Positions 25,916 through 34,751 of a stretch of 64,000 nucleotides of DNA are shown here, one piece after another. Positions within the stretch are counted from its first letter, which is position 1, and each line of letters starts with the position of its first letter. This stretch comes from Burkholderia sp. GAS332. Lineage in GTDB: Bacteria > Pseudomonadota > Gammaproteobacteria > Burkholderiales > Burkholderiaceae. Location of the stretch: the NCBI GenBank assembly GCA_900142905.1, contig FSRV01000003.1, positions 62,001 to 126,000 of the forward strand, read 5' to 3'. Below the pieces are notes generated by a model, which searched no databases, had not been told where the DNA came from, and saw only the letters and a list, made by a program, of their open reading frames with translations. A program made the position numbers and the translations under genes.

Positions 25916-27088
25916 ATGAAAGAATTGATCAAATTGAGACTTGAACGGCAGGTTGCTTTGATGGAACAGAATGGAATCGACCTGCTCATCGCGACAACTG
26001 CTGAAAACGTACACTATCTGACGGGGTTTTTTAGTATTGCGAAGCAAGTTATTCCATCGATGCACCTCTTTGCGGTTCTGGACAAGAGCGGCAGCGTCTT
26101 CCTCGTTTGCAGTAAGGCAGAAATACCGTCCGCTATGGAAGAGGGCCTTCGTTCTGAACAACTACATTGTTTCGGGCCTTTTCAATTTGCACCGCCTCCT
26201 GAAGGTGACCCGCATGCTGGCGTCCTCGCGTTAAATCAGACCGACTCCTTTACCGCTCTGGCTAGCGTTCTTAAAAAATGCAACGCTACCAGAGTCGTTG
26301 GCATCGACGGCGACGGTGTGACCCACGCGGCTTACGAGAAACTGCGTGAGACAGTCGGGAGCGGTGCCCGGATTGTCGACGGCGGAAAATGCATCAGGGC
26401 GTCCCGTCTCCTTAAGTTCGATGCAGAGATAAGGTCTCTCCGCAAATCTGGGCAAATCGTGGAAGCCGCGATTCAAGAAGTCTGTGAACAGTACGTCTCT
26501 GGCCAAACGGAGAAGGAAGCGCAACAGATCTTTGAGCGATACGTAGTCTCTCAAGGTGCCCGACCGAACTTTACTGTGATTTCGAGCGGCCCCCGATCTG
26601 CTTTCGTTGATACTCGCACGACGGATCGCCCGATGGTCGAAGGCGACCTCATTCGATTCGACGTTGGCTGCGTGTTCGAAGGCATGCATTCGGATATCGC
26701 TCGCACCGTGTCAATCGGGGAGCCGGCTGCAAAGATGAAGACGTTCTACACGGCTATTCGCAACGGGATGCAGGCAATGCTTGATGCATGTCGACCCGGT
26801 GCACGCGCCGGAGATATCTTCGATGTGGGCGTCAGTACTACCCGCCGCTCTGGGATTCCGCACTATGCACGCAACCATTGCGGGCACGGTATCGGAATGC
26901 AGGTATACGAGGCGCCAGGCATCGTCTCAACATCCGATGAAATCCTTGCAGAGCGGATGACTATGTGTCTGGAGACACCGTACTACGAGTTTCAATGGGG
27001 TGGTGTCCAGGTCGAAGATTCTGTTGTGGTCACAAGCGAAGGTTGTGAACCTTTCACCATTTCGCCAGTTAAACTAATCGTAATTTAA
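25916..27088 (+). CDS. M24 Xaa-Pro-type aminopeptidase
   Basis: A 390-residue pita-bread metallopeptidase. An N-terminal creatinase-like domain (DLLIATTAENVHYLTGF) precedes the catalytic domain, whose five metal ligands are all present: Asp in IRFDVGC, Asp in MHSDIART, His in HCGHGIGMQVY, Glu in CLETPYYEF and Glu in GVQVEDSVVV. It would remove an N-terminal residue or cleave a dipeptide-like amide. It is 35 bp downstream of the lyase gene and 14 bp upstream of the binding protein, one transcription unit. A dipeptide conjugate of the amino acid is a reasonable substrate. Confidence 0.85.
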   Translation: MKELIKLRLERQVALMEQNGIDLLIATTAENVHYLTGFFSIAKQVIPSMHLFAVLDKSGSVFLVCSKAEIPSAMEEGLRSEQLHCFGPFQFAPPPEGDPHAGVLALNQTDSFTALASVLKKCNATRVVGIDGDGVTHAAYEKLRETVGSGARIVDGGKCIRASRLLKFDAEIRSLRKSGQIVEAAIQEVCEQYVSGQTEKEAQQIFERYVVSQGARPNFTVISSGPRSAFVDTRTTDRPMVEGDLIRFDVGCVFEGMHSDIARTVSIGEPAAKMKTFYTAIRNGMQAMLDACRPGARAGDIFDVGVSTTRRSGIPHYARNHCGHGIGMQVYEAPGIVSTSDEILAERMTMCLETPYYEFQWGGVQVEDSVVVTSEGCEPFTISPVKLIVI

Positions 27089-27102
27089 CGAAGGGATTCA
27101 AC

Positions 27103-27858
27103 ATGTTCAGACGTCCGTTTATGAAAACTCTTCCGATCGCGGCATCACTTGCTGCAACCTTAGGTGTCCCGTTTCCGGCGTTTGCGGCAATGCCGGTTAC
27201 TGTCGCTATTTTGACCACCGCCCCGCCCTTTGAATATAAGGACGGGGCGGAGTTGAAAGGGTTTGAAGTCGATCTCCTCCAAGCTATCGCAGCGAAAGAA
27301 GATTTGAAGCTGCAGTATGTCGAAATGAAGTTCGAGGGGATGATTCCGGCTCTACAGTCGCACCAGGTCGATGTCGCCGCAGCAGGTTTCTTCACTACGA
27401 ACGCGCGTAAGGCTGTCCTCGATTTCTCTTCGCCCCACTATCGCCAGGGTAACGTTCTCGCAACCTCAATCAGCAGCCCGATCAGGTCGTTCACGGACCT
27501 TAAAGGTGCAACCATTCTTGCCAAAAAAGGCGCTGCGAGCGTCCCGGTAGCGGACAAGCTAGCGGTGCAGTACGGCGCTCACGTCAAGGTTCTGAACGAT
27601 GAGCCTTCGATGTACATGGACGTTGCCACGGGTCAAAGCCAAGCGCTCGTGAACGATTCGGCGGTGATTGCTTACAAGATCAAGATCGACGGCGCACATG
27701 CATCTTTGCGCCAAGTAGGCGCTGTGCTAGAAGAGCAGGACGTCGCGTTTGCTTTTCCAAAAGGAAGCGCCCTGACGAAAAAATTTAACGAAGGGCTGCA
27801 GAAAATAAAACAGAACGGTGAATACAAAACCATCTATAGCAGATACTTCGCTCAATAA
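27103..27858 (+). CDS. Amino-acid ABC transporter binding protein (second importer)
   Basis: A 251-residue periplasmic binding protein with a Sec signal peptide (RRPFMKTLPIAASLAATLG..AFA). The mature protein shows VTVAILTTAPPFEYKDGAELKG compressed into the usual start, KGFEVDLLQAIAAKEDL, MIPALQSHQVDVAAAGFF with the ARKAVLDFSSPHY binding loop. It heads a standard three-gene importer (binding protein, permease, ATPase) in the same unit as the lyase and M24 peptidase. Unlike the first system, its domains are on separate proteins. Confidence 0.88.
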   Translation: MFRRPFMKTLPIAASLAATLGVPFPAFAAMPVTVAILTTAPPFEYKDGAELKGFEVDLLQAIAAKEDLKLQYVEMKFEGMIPALQSHQVDVAAAGFFTTNARKAVLDFSSPHYRQGNVLATSISSPIRSFTDLKGATILAKKGAASVPVADKLAVQYGAHVKVLNDEPSMYMDVATGQSQALVNDSAVIAYKIKIDGAHASLRQVGAVLEEQDVAFAFPKGSALTKKFNEGLQKIKQNGEYKTIYSRYFAQ

Positions 27859-27875
27859 TTTTCCCCGGCCGCGCC

Positions 27876-28541
27876 ATGGAACGACTGTTAGCAAACTTTT
27901 ATATAACTCCATCCGACCTTGGATTGTTACTGCTAGGTGCCGAGTTGACAATCGAGGTCACGATTATTTCGCTGCTGATTGCAAGTGTAATCGGACTTGC
28001 GGTCGGCCTTGCAAAAATTTCTCGCAATTCCGCAATCCGCGGCGCGGCAAGTGCGTACATCAGTATCATCCGTGGGTTGCCCTTGCTCGTTCAGATTCTT
28101 TATGTCTATTTCGGTATAGCGTTAACGACGGGCATTCGAATCCCGCCGTTCACGGCAGGTGTGGTTACGATGAGCATCTACGCCGGAGCCTACTCCGCGG
28201 AAATTTTTCGTTCAGGCATTGAATCAATCGACAAAGGTCAAATGGAAGGCGCACTGTCTATTGGATTATCGAGATGGCAAGCCATGTTTCACGTTGTGCT
28301 GCCTCAGGCAACTAGAAGGATGGCGCCCACTTTCGCAAATCTTTTTAGTACAACTCTCAAGGATACATCCTTACTCTCAGTAATAGGTGTCACTGAACTA
28401 ACGATGGCAGGCCAAAACATATACGCCGTAAACTTCCAGACCCTAAAGGTTCTGACAATAGTGGGTGGAATCTATTTTGCAATGGTCTATGCGCTGTCGA
28501 AGCTGACGTCGCTGCTCCAAAAGAAGGCTCGCAATGCTTGA
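27876..28541 (+). CDS. Amino-acid ABC transporter permease
   Basis: A 221-residue HisM/GlnP-family inner-membrane permease with about five helices ([24 protein letters not shown] start, [20 protein letters not shown]) and the EAA-like loop [21 protein letters not shown], which docks to the ATPase. It begins 18 bp after the binding protein and overlaps the ATPase gene by 8 bp. A single permease gene implies a homodimeric channel. Confidence 0.9.
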   Translation: MERLLANFYITPSDLGLLLLGAELTIEVTIISLLIASVIGLAVGLAKISRNSAIRGAASAYISIIRGLPLLVQILYVYFGIALTTGIRIPPFTAGVVTMSIYAGAYSAEIFRSGIESIDKGQMEGALSIGLSRWQAMFHVVLPQATRRMAPTFANLFSTTLKDTSLLSVIGVTELTMAGQNIYAVNFQTLKVLTIVGGIYFAMVYALSKLTSLLQKKARNA

Positions 28542-29256
28542 AATACGGAAATTGACGAAATCTTTCGGCGAGCACCGGGTGCTATGTGGCATCGATCTGG
28601 CCGTCAAAAAAGGGGAAGTGGTCTGTCTGATCGGCCCGTCTGGTTCAGGCAAGTCGACTCTGATTCGATGCATGAATCTTCTTGAGACGCCAACTTCTGG
28701 CGAAGTGTACTTTGAACACGTCTGCTTGACCGATCATCGCACCGACATTGCCAAAGTACGTCAAAAGTTGGGCATGGTGTTCCAGAATTTCAACCTTTTT
28801 GAGAACAAAACTGTTCTGGAGAATCTGACACTTGGCCCTCGAATGCTGCTTCGCTTGGGACGCGAAGAGGCTGAACAACAAGCACTTGCACTTCTTAACC
28901 GCGTTGGCCTGGAGTCGAAGTCGGATTTCTATCCCGGCGCATTATCTGGCGGACAGAAGCAGCGTGTGGCGATCGCTCGTTCGCTAGCAATGAACCCGCA
29001 TGCATTGCTGTTCGACGAGCCGACGTCAGCACTCGATCCTGAAATGGTGGGTGAGGTACTCGCTGTGATGAAAGATTTGGTGAGAGACGGTATGACGATG
29101 ATCGTGGTAACCCACGAAATGGGGTTTGCGAAAGAAGTCTCGGATCGAGTAGTATTCATGGACTCTGGCCGGATCGCAGCCGATTGTGCAACCGCGGATT
29201 TCTTTGGGCGCCAGCAAACGGATCGTGTTACTTCTTTTCTCTCACGAGTCAAGTGA
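28534..29256 (+). CDS. Amino-acid ABC transporter ATP-binding protein
   Basis: A 240-residue GlnQ-type ATPase: Walker [11 protein letters not shown]-loop [11 protein letters not shown], signature ALSGGQKQR, Walker [17 protein letters not shown] and H-loop IVVTHEMGF. It completes the second importer and is the last gene of the catabolic unit: an insertion sequence begins 18 bp after its stop. Confidence 0.93.
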   Translation: MLEIRKLTKSFGEHRVLCGIDLAVKKGEVVCLIGPSGSGKSTLIRCMNLLETPTSGEVYFEHVCLTDHRTDIAKVRQKLGMVFQNFNLFENKTVLENLTLGPRMLLRLGREEAEQQALALLNRVGLESKSDFYPGALSGGQKQRVAIARSLAMNPHALLFDEPTSALDPEMVGEVLAVMKDLVRDGMTMIVVTHEMGFAKEVSDRVVFMDSGRIAADCATADFFGRQQTDRVTSFLSRVK

Positions 29257-29273
29257 GCACGCTTTTTAGATCG

Positions 29274-30448
29274 CAACTGGTTGCGGGTTTTCGATATGGT
29301 CGAATTTGTCTGCCGGCCTCGCCCGGGCTGGGTTTCTGAGCGTCAGGGCAAAATCGGCTAGAGTCCAGATTTCTGGACGCATCGAATGACGGGCAACCCC
29401 TGCTGGCAAGCGATTCCGACGAAATTGAGCGAAGCGCAGTTCGAGGAATTTGTCTTGCCGCACCTGAGTCGTGGTCGACGCGGACCGCCGCCGACGCTGT
29501 CGTTGCACAAGATCTTCAATTACATCCTGAAGGCGCTCTATATGGGGTGTCAGTGGATGATGCTGCCAATCGAAAACAATGACAAAGGCCGCCCCGAAAT
29601 CCACCACACGCGTATCTACCGGATGATGCGGCGCTGGCAGGCCGATGGCAGCATCGGGCGGATCTTTGCGCGCACGGTACATCAACTTCATCAGGACCAG
29701 CTGCTCAAGCTTTCCGTCATCCACGGCGACGGCACGACGACCGCTGCGAAGAAAGGAGGCGACAACCTCGGATATAGCGGACATAAGCATCTCAAAGGCT
29801 GCAAGGTTGTCGCCTTCTGCGATCGGGACTGCAACATCATCGCGCCGTTCGTGACGGCCCCGGACAACCACAACGAATCGCCTCTGTTGTGCCACGCGCT
29901 GCCCGGACTCACCGAAATGGCGCGGGCCATTGGCGCGGACCTGCAGGGTTCAACCGTCAGTCTGGATGGCGTCCACGATTGCCGGGCTAACCGCAAGGCG
30001 ATCTTCAATCGCGGCATGACCCCAAACATCCCCGAGAACCCGCGTGGGCGAAAAACACCGAAGCGGGGCCGCAAGCAGCACTTTGGTCCGGCGATCTTCG
30101 AGGAGCGCTTCAGGACCATCGAACGCGTCTTTGCCTGGGAAGATAAGTTCCGTCGTCTGCTGCTGCGCTTAGAACGCATCGGTGACGTGCACTACGCGTT
30201 AAAGACACTCGCCTATACGATGATCAATCTGCGGCACTACTGCCAAAACTGATCTCAATTTCTGACTTAGCGTAGCACCGTCGGCGCCCGGCTAAGCGTC
30301 GCGATCGTGCTCGACCTGTCGATACCTTCATCGTCGCATAACGAAACATATCTTCGCATCTTCAGCGTGCCGTACCCGACATCGATTTGCGCCTCAGGCT
30401 TGTTCGAGTGCCCTCTACGAAATCAGCGTCAAAACTCGCAACCAGTTG
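29274..30448 (+). mobile_element. IS5-family insertion sequence
   Basis: An 18-bp terminal inverted repeat with one mismatch bounds the element: CAACTGGTTGCGGGTTTT (29274-29291) and the complement of AAAACTCGCAACCAGTTG (30431-30448). It encloses an intact transposase. No clear target duplication flanks it, and ~180 bp lie between the transposase stop and the right repeat, more than usual, so the right side may hold extra DNA. It lies at the right end of the catabolic island. Confidence 0.7.
29386..30252 (+). CDS. IS5-family transposase
   Basis: A 288-residue DDE transposase. The N-terminal DUF4096-like part (SEAQFEEFVLPHLSRGRRGP, KIFNYILKALYMGCQWMMLP) is followed by the catalytic core: VIHGDGTTTAAKKGG (first Asp), TVSLDGVHDCRANRKAIF (second Asp) and the late FEERFRTIERVFAWEDKFRRL (Glu with the YREK-like helix). 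It appears full length and uninterrupted, so it may be active. Confidence 0.85.
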   Translation: MTGNPCWQAIPTKLSEAQFEEFVLPHLSRGRRGPPPTLSLHKIFNYILKALYMGCQWMMLPIENNDKGRPEIHHTRIYRMMRRWQADGSIGRIFARTVHQLHQDQLLKLSVIHGDGTTTAAKKGGDNLGYSGHKHLKGCKVVAFCDRDCNIIAPFVTAPDNHNESPLLCHALPGLTEMARAIGADLQGSTVSLDGVHDCRANRKAIFNRGMTPNIPENPRGRKTPKRGRKQHFGPAIFEERFRTIERVFAWEDKFRRLLLRLERIGDVHYALKTLAYTMINLRHYCQN

Positions 30449-30732
30449 ATTGTCAATGCGGCAAGGCGGAGCGGCTTAACTCGTGTGTATTGAATGGCTG
30501 GGTATTGACTCAGAGAACTACCCAGAAGGACATTCGAGCGTCTCGATCGCGAGCCCGGTGCCGCGAATAACGCGAGTCATCGGTTGTTCCGCATCGCTAC
30601 GTGTAGTCCCGTTTCCCTGCCTGGGCGTTGTTTCGAATGATGCGGAAATCTTGCGTTGACGTCCCAGTTATCGGCCACGATTCACAATTCTTTAAAGTGG
30701 GCTGTAGTGCCGATAGCGAGCCGTAGCCCAAT
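30449..30732. other. Gene-free spacer after IS
   Basis: Between the right end of the insertion sequence and the LysR gene I see no convincing coding frame, repeat or terminator. Confidence 0.5.
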
Positions 30733-31641
30733 TCAATCCGGGAGCGCGTTGCTTTTCAGGCAGTCGATGAAATACTCAGCCGCGTCGCCCGGCACGCGAT
30801 CCTTGCGCTGAATCAGGCTGAGCGCGATGCGAGGTAACGCGATATCAAGTGCAACGCGCTCCAGCGTGCCGCGCTCGATTTCCTCGTTGAGCTGAAAGTC
30901 CGGCCAGACGCTCACCACCCCCGCCTCGCTGGCGAGCTCCGTGTAGAGCCGCCGCGCGGTGCAGATCGTTATGCGCGACGGCAGTGCAATCGTGCCTCCC
31001 GTGGTGCCCGCGCGTGTGACCAACGCCGCCCAGAATGCGGGCACGCTCTTGCGTGTGTAATTGTAGAGCCAGTGCGCATTCCGCAAGCGTGCAAGCTGTT
31101 TCTCACCCGCAAGCGGATCGCCCAGCTTGACCGCGAGCGACTGTGACATGCTGCCGAGCGGTGTCACGCGAAATTCGTTGCTCGGATCACCTTCGCCAGT
31201 AAAGCCGATACACATGTCGAACGAGCCGTCGCGCAGGCCGTCGATGAGCCGCGTCGTCTGGCACTCGTGCACGTCGAGTTGCGTATCGGGAAGCCGCGTA
31301 CGGAACGCGTGGATCGCGTCCGGCACGACGATCGATGCGGCAAGTAGCGACACGCCGATCTCGAGTGCCCGGCCAGCCGACGACTTCATCTCCTCCAGTT
31401 CCTGCTCGGCCCGCTCGATCTCGCTAACGACGGTGCGTGCACGCCTGAGCAGCGCTTCGCCATACGGCGTCAAGCGGATGCCCGAGCCGCTGCGTACCAG
31501 CAACTGGACGCCGAGGCGTGCCTCCAACTCCTTGACGCTTTTGGTCACGGCAGGTTGCGATAGGCATAGGGCTTCGGCGGCGGCCATCAGGGTGCCGTAC
31601 TCGGCAATGGCCACAAGGGTACGCAATTGGGTGATTTTCAT
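30733..31641 (-). CDS. LysR-family regulator
   Basis: A 302-residue LysR protein starting at the ATG at 31641 (MKITQLRTLVAIAEYGTLMAA); the frame is open upstream but the extra residues are not protein-like. Helix-turn-helix SQPAVTKSVKELEARLG; effector domain RALEIGVSLLAASIVVPDAI. It is divergent from an M20 amidohydrolase stub, with ACTGGAAATTGACCAGT (31682-31698) between them as a possible operator. The stub suggests its original target operon has been deleted, leaving it an orphan. Confidence 0.88.
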   Translation of the reverse strand: MKITQLRTLVAIAEYGTLMAAAEALCLSQPAVTKSVKELEARLGVQLLVRSGSGIRLTPYGEALLRRARTVVSEIERAEQELEEMKSSAGRALEIGVSLLAASIVVPDAIHAFRTRLPDTQLDVHECQTTRLIDGLRDGSFDMCIGFTGEGDPSNEFRVTPLGSMSQSLAVKLGDPLAGEKQLARLRNAHWLYNYTRKSVPAFWAALVTRAGTTGGTIALPSRITICTARRLYTELASEAGVVSVWPDFQLNEEIERGTLERVALDIALPRIALSLIQRKDRVPGDAAEYFIDCLKSNALPD

Positions 31642-31776
31642 GGTTTCCGCGGCCCATAAGCTTTGGCTATGTACATAAAAAACTGGAAATTGACCAGTCG
31701 CGGCGTTGGCTAGTATAGCTACTCCGTCGCCGTCTGTGAGTCGCGCGGCCGGAAGCACTCAAGACATGGAGGAAAG

Positions 31777-31944
31777 GTGGGACTGAACGTCATCGATGCG
31801 GACATCGACGAACTCGTTGCATTGCGGCGAGACATTCACGGCAATCCGGAGACGACATTCGACGAGACGCGCACGAGCGAACTCGTCGCCGCGAAACTGT
31901 GCGCCTGGGATATCGAAACCCACACGGGTGTGGGCAAAACTGGC
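31777..31944 (+). pseudogene. 5' stub of M20 amidohydrolase
   Basis: About 55 codons remain of a hippurate-hydrolase-like amidohydrolase: DELVALRRDIHGNPETTFDE, then ETRTSELVAAKLCAWDIETH and GVGKTG. After GKTG the frame becomes unrelated and stops at 32025. Homologs run about 390 residues. The break coincides with the end of an antisense PAP2-phosphatase stub, so a deletion fused the 5' ends of two genes tail to tail. Confidence 0.75.
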
Positions 31945-32082
31945 CGCGATTTGCGACAACGTCACGAGATAAATGACGTAAACAGCGATCGCGCGCACCG
32001 CGTCAATTTGCCAGGCTGGCGTTGATGGCGTTGCGTTGATCATCAGAAAGAGCGTTTGATTGAACGCTTCAAATGTACACAT
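31945..32082 (-). pseudogene. 5' stub of PAP2-family phosphatase
   Basis: The minus strand from 32082 reads FEAFNQTLFLMINATPSTPA, then DAVRAIAVYVIYLVTLSQIAA, the N-terminal helix pattern of PAP2/undecaprenyl-diphosphatase (BcrC-like) membrane phosphatases. It ends after ~45 codons at the junction with the M20 stub. The catalytic PAP2 motifs are absent. Confidence 0.6.
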
Positions 32083-32210
32083 GCGGTGAAGTTTTTTGGT
32101 GGACGTGTGATGAATCGCGGCCAGCGATCATAGCAGGCCATGCTTAGGGACGGCTTAGGCGTAAGCGGAAGAAATTGGCAGAATTGTCCGGCGCTAGGCC
32201 GTTTAATCTG

Positions 32211-32277
32211 TCGATGCATGTCGGCAAACATGCCGGCCAACATATTGGCAAGCATGCAGGTGATACAGGCAAACATA
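32211..32277 (+). repeat. Four imperfect 12-bp repeats upstream of Zn hydrolase
   Basis: The segment is built of imperfect copies of GCAAACATGCCG: GCAAACATGCCG, GCCAACATATTG, GCAAGCATGCAG and a final GCAAACAT, the first three directly abutting. They end just before the AAAGGAGA ribosome-binding site of the gene at 32293. They could be a regulator-binding array or a slippage-expanded leader. Confidence 0.5.
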
Positions 32278-32292
32278 AAAGGAGAACAAAAC

Positions 32293-33537
32293 GTGGTGAA
32301 GATCAATCCGGACCGGTTGCTGACCGATCTTAAACAATTGCGCAGCTTTGGCGCCAGAAACCCTGGCGTAGTGCGACTGGCGCTCTCGCCGGTGGATCTT
32401 GCGTCGCGCCGCTGGCTGGTCGGGCGGATGACCGAAGCTGGGCTCGATGCCGCTATCGACGGCGTGGGGACGGTGTTCGGCCGCTCGCGCAAAAGCGGGC
32501 CCGCGCTCGTGATCGGCTCGCATACCGATACGCAGCCCACGGGTGGCTGGCTCGACGGCGCGATGGGCGTCATCTATGGGTTGGAGATCGCTCGCGCGCT
32601 GGCTGAATGCGACCAGACGAGCCACCTCGCCGTGGACGTGGCGTCATGGATCGACGAAGAAGGGACCTTTTCCGGTTTGCTCGGCAGCCGCAGCTTTGTC
32701 GGCGATCCGGTCGAGGCGTCGATTCGTGGTGCGACGAATCGCGAAGGGCAGCGTCTCGAAGACGTGCTTGAGGCTGCAGGTCTTGCCGGGTTGCCGCGCG
32801 CCCGCTTCGAGCAAGGCCGGCAGGTCGCGTATCTCGAGCCGCATATCGAGCAGGGTGGCCGGCTGGAAGCGAGCGGGAAATCCATCGGCGTCGTCACCAC
32901 GATCGTCGGGCTTCGTGATTTACGGTTGCGCTTCACGGGGCAGCGCAACCACGCCGGCACGACGCCCATGTTGATCCGGCGTGACGCAGGCGCGGCGCTA
33001 GTTGCCTTCGTCGCGCGGATGAACGACGCGTTCGCGCAACTCGCGGATGCCGACACCGTGTGGACCGTGGGCCGCATCGATCTCGATCCCGGCTCGCTCA
33101 GCGTCGTGCCGGGGCGGGCCGATATGTATCTGCAATTCCGCGACGCGAACGCCGCGCGTCTGCAGGCGATGGAAGAGAAACTCGCGCAGCTCGTGTGGGA
33201 TTTCAATGCGCAAGGTCCTGTGGGCGTAGAGCTGACAACCGTCGATGAACCGATGGAGCCGGTGATGATGGACTCGGCGCTCGCCGCGCATCTTGCGAGC
33301 GCCGCTGACGCCGTGGCGCCCGGACAATGGTTGCGGATGCCGAGTGGGGCCGCCCACGACGCGCAGGTCATCGCCCGTTGCATGCCTGCCTGCATGATGT
33401 TCGTGCCGAGTATCGGCGGCGTGAGCCACGACTTTATCGAGGATACGGCTGAGGCGCATATTGTTCTCGGCTGCCAGGTCGCGGCCACCGCAGCGGCCGC
33501 CATGCTTCAGGAGCAGTGGACGAGGCGATTGAGATGA
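32293..33537 (+). CDS. M20C Zn-dependent hydrolase (allantoate/N-carbamoyl amino acid type)
   Basis: A 414-residue amidohydrolase of the allantoate amidohydrolase/N-carbamoyl-L-amino-acid hydrolase group. Metal and catalytic residues are in place: GSHTDTQPTGGWLDGAMGV (His, Asp), SWIDEEGTFSG (Glu-Glu), AYLEPHIEQGGRLE (His), and near the end VGGVSHDF-like SIGGVSHDFIEDT (His). The GTG at 32293 fits the AAAGGAGA site; the longer frame upstream runs through a repeat. It would hydrolyse a ureido or carbamoyl group to ammonia and CO2. It stands alone; its neighbours are fragments. Confidence 0.85.
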   Translation: MVKINPDRLLTDLKQLRSFGARNPGVVRLALSPVDLASRRWLVGRMTEAGLDAAIDGVGTVFGRSRKSGPALVIGSHTDTQPTGGWLDGAMGVIYGLEIARALAECDQTSHLAVDVASWIDEEGTFSGLLGSRSFVGDPVEASIRGATNREGQRLEDVLEAAGLAGLPRARFEQGRQVAYLEPHIEQGGRLEASGKSIGVVTTIVGLRDLRLRFTGQRNHAGTTPMLIRRDAGAALVAFVARMNDAFAQLADADTVWTVGRIDLDPGSLSVVPGRADMYLQFRDANAARLQAMEEKLAQLVWDFNAQGPVGVELTTVDEPMEPVMMDSALAAHLASAADAVAPGQWLRMPSGAAHDAQVIARCMPACMMFVPSIGGVSHDFIEDTAEAHIVLGCQVAATAAAAMLQEQWTRRLR

Positions 33538-33563
33538 ACCCGGGCTAGCAGGGTGATTTTGTC

Positions 33564-33770
33564 GTGCGCAACATGTCGGCCGACGACGTAGCATTGTCGG
33601 CCGAATGGGCGCCGGAAGGATGGAACCCCGGTCTGCGCGATGCCGAATGCTTTCGTGCCGGGGACCCTAACGGGTTCTTTATCGGCACGTGCCTGCCTGT
33701 CCGCGGTCGCGTACGGCGAACACTTCGGCTTTATCCGGCACTGTTGCCGATGATCGGTGACAGGTACAAC
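33564..33770 (+). pseudogene. GNAT acetyltransferase remnant
   Basis: MSADDVALSAEWAPEGWNPG, then LRDAECFRAGDPNGFFIG is the start of a GNAT-family N-acetyltransferase. After FFIG the sequence continues in another frame as LSAVAYGEHFGFI, so a deletion/frameshift has hit the fold, and the acetyl-CoA-binding loop is gone. Homologs are ~280 residues. Confidence 0.6.
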
Positions 33771-34126
33771 GAGAAGCATAGCAGCGTCAGACTTTCGGAA
33801 TAGCGCGAGGTCCTGACAGGCATTCCTTTTTGTGAGCATGATGCGATTCGCACATTACCCTGTTCGCATATTTCGTTTGCTGTTCAGTTTCTGGATTGCC
33901 AGAATCGCGACAGGTCTTCGAGTTTCGCTTTCGTTGGGCGGTCGTTGCCGTGCTTACGCTCTTTTGGGGGGCGGAGAGTGTCTGGTTCCAGCCACCGAAC
34001 CGAAGATGATTCGAAGTGCATGTTTTCAGCGCGTGCTTAGACAATTACTGATCCAAGGCGGTGAGATGAGAGGTCTTCTTACCCCCGGCCGGCGTTCACG
34101 AGCGACCTATGAGCCGATCTGGCAGG
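33771..34126. other. No recognisable gene
   Basis: Open frames here are short and not protein-like. No repeat or RNA gene is evident. Confidence 0.4.
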
Positions 34127-34322
34127 TCAATTTTTTCGAGCGAATTGCAAAAGCCATGCAGTGATTTCATCAACAGTATCGGCCAGTTGCAGCCATTGGG
34201 ATTGCCGCTACCCCGACAATCCGATGTCGTCCGCGCTCCCACAACGGAAATTTCCTGTCTCGTCGTACTCCACGATGTCGAATCCTTTGCTTGGCGCGTG
34301 CGGGACGAAATAGTGGGCGAAT
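34127..34322 (-). pseudogene. C-terminal remnant of unknown protein with in-frame stop
   Basis: The minus strand reads FAHYFVPHAPSKGFDIVEYD, then ETGNFRCGSADDIGLSG, a TAG at about 34208-34210, and in the same frame QWLQLADTVDEITAWLLQFA to a TGA at 34127-34129. Both halves look like natural protein, so this is the nonsense-mutated end of a gene whose 5' part is missing. I do not recognise the family. Confidence 0.35.
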
Positions 34323-34420
34323 AGCTCATACCGCACTTCGGATGTCTAGAACGGATGCTCGCTTGACGCGTTCCTCGCCCTTAAATTCGTTTCTCATATG
34401 ATGACGGATCGAAATACATA

Positions 34421-34578
34421 ATGATTCCCGTAGACGTCGCAAATTGCGCAAACGTCACGACAGCGACGGTATGCAAGGTACTGCGCAACCGCGGCAATGT
34501 AGGTCCGTACACAGTTGAACGTGTTTTTGGGTGGATAAAGGACCGCAGTTATAACCTAGACTTCAACGCGCGTGACCG
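34421..34578 (+). pseudogene. LacI-family regulator N-terminal stub
   Basis: The frame begins like a LacI DNA-binding domain: DVANCANVTTATVCKVLRNR, GNVGPYTVERVFGWIKDRSY and NLDFNAR match the helix-turn-helix and hinge helix. Cys replaces the usual Ser in the recognition helix (ATVSKVL). After about residue 52 the sequence is unrelated, so the ligand-binding domain is lost. Confidence 0.6.
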
Positions 34579-34751
34579 TACATTCAGTTCGGTGAGATGG
34601 CGGCCAAACAGCGGTTTTTCGTTTGCTCGCTCTATTAGCACCGCAGCCGGATCAGCAGACAGACCGCCAGCTAGATATTGACGATGAACTGCTTCATGTA
34701 CTTCCCCTCTTATTGAAATGAACGGAACGGTATCGGTAGGACAGCAGCCTT

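Noticed and set aside
29266..30179. Minus-strand frames opposite the IS5 transposase
   Set aside because: Shadows of the intact transposase, whose DDE motifs are clear on the plus strand.
32211..32277. Repeat array considered as a CRISPR
   Set aside because: Units are 12 bp, imperfect and directly abutting without spacers; no cas gene nearby.
33832..34164. 110-codon plus-strand frame
   Set aside because: No domain pattern; the better signal at 34127-34322 is on the other strand.
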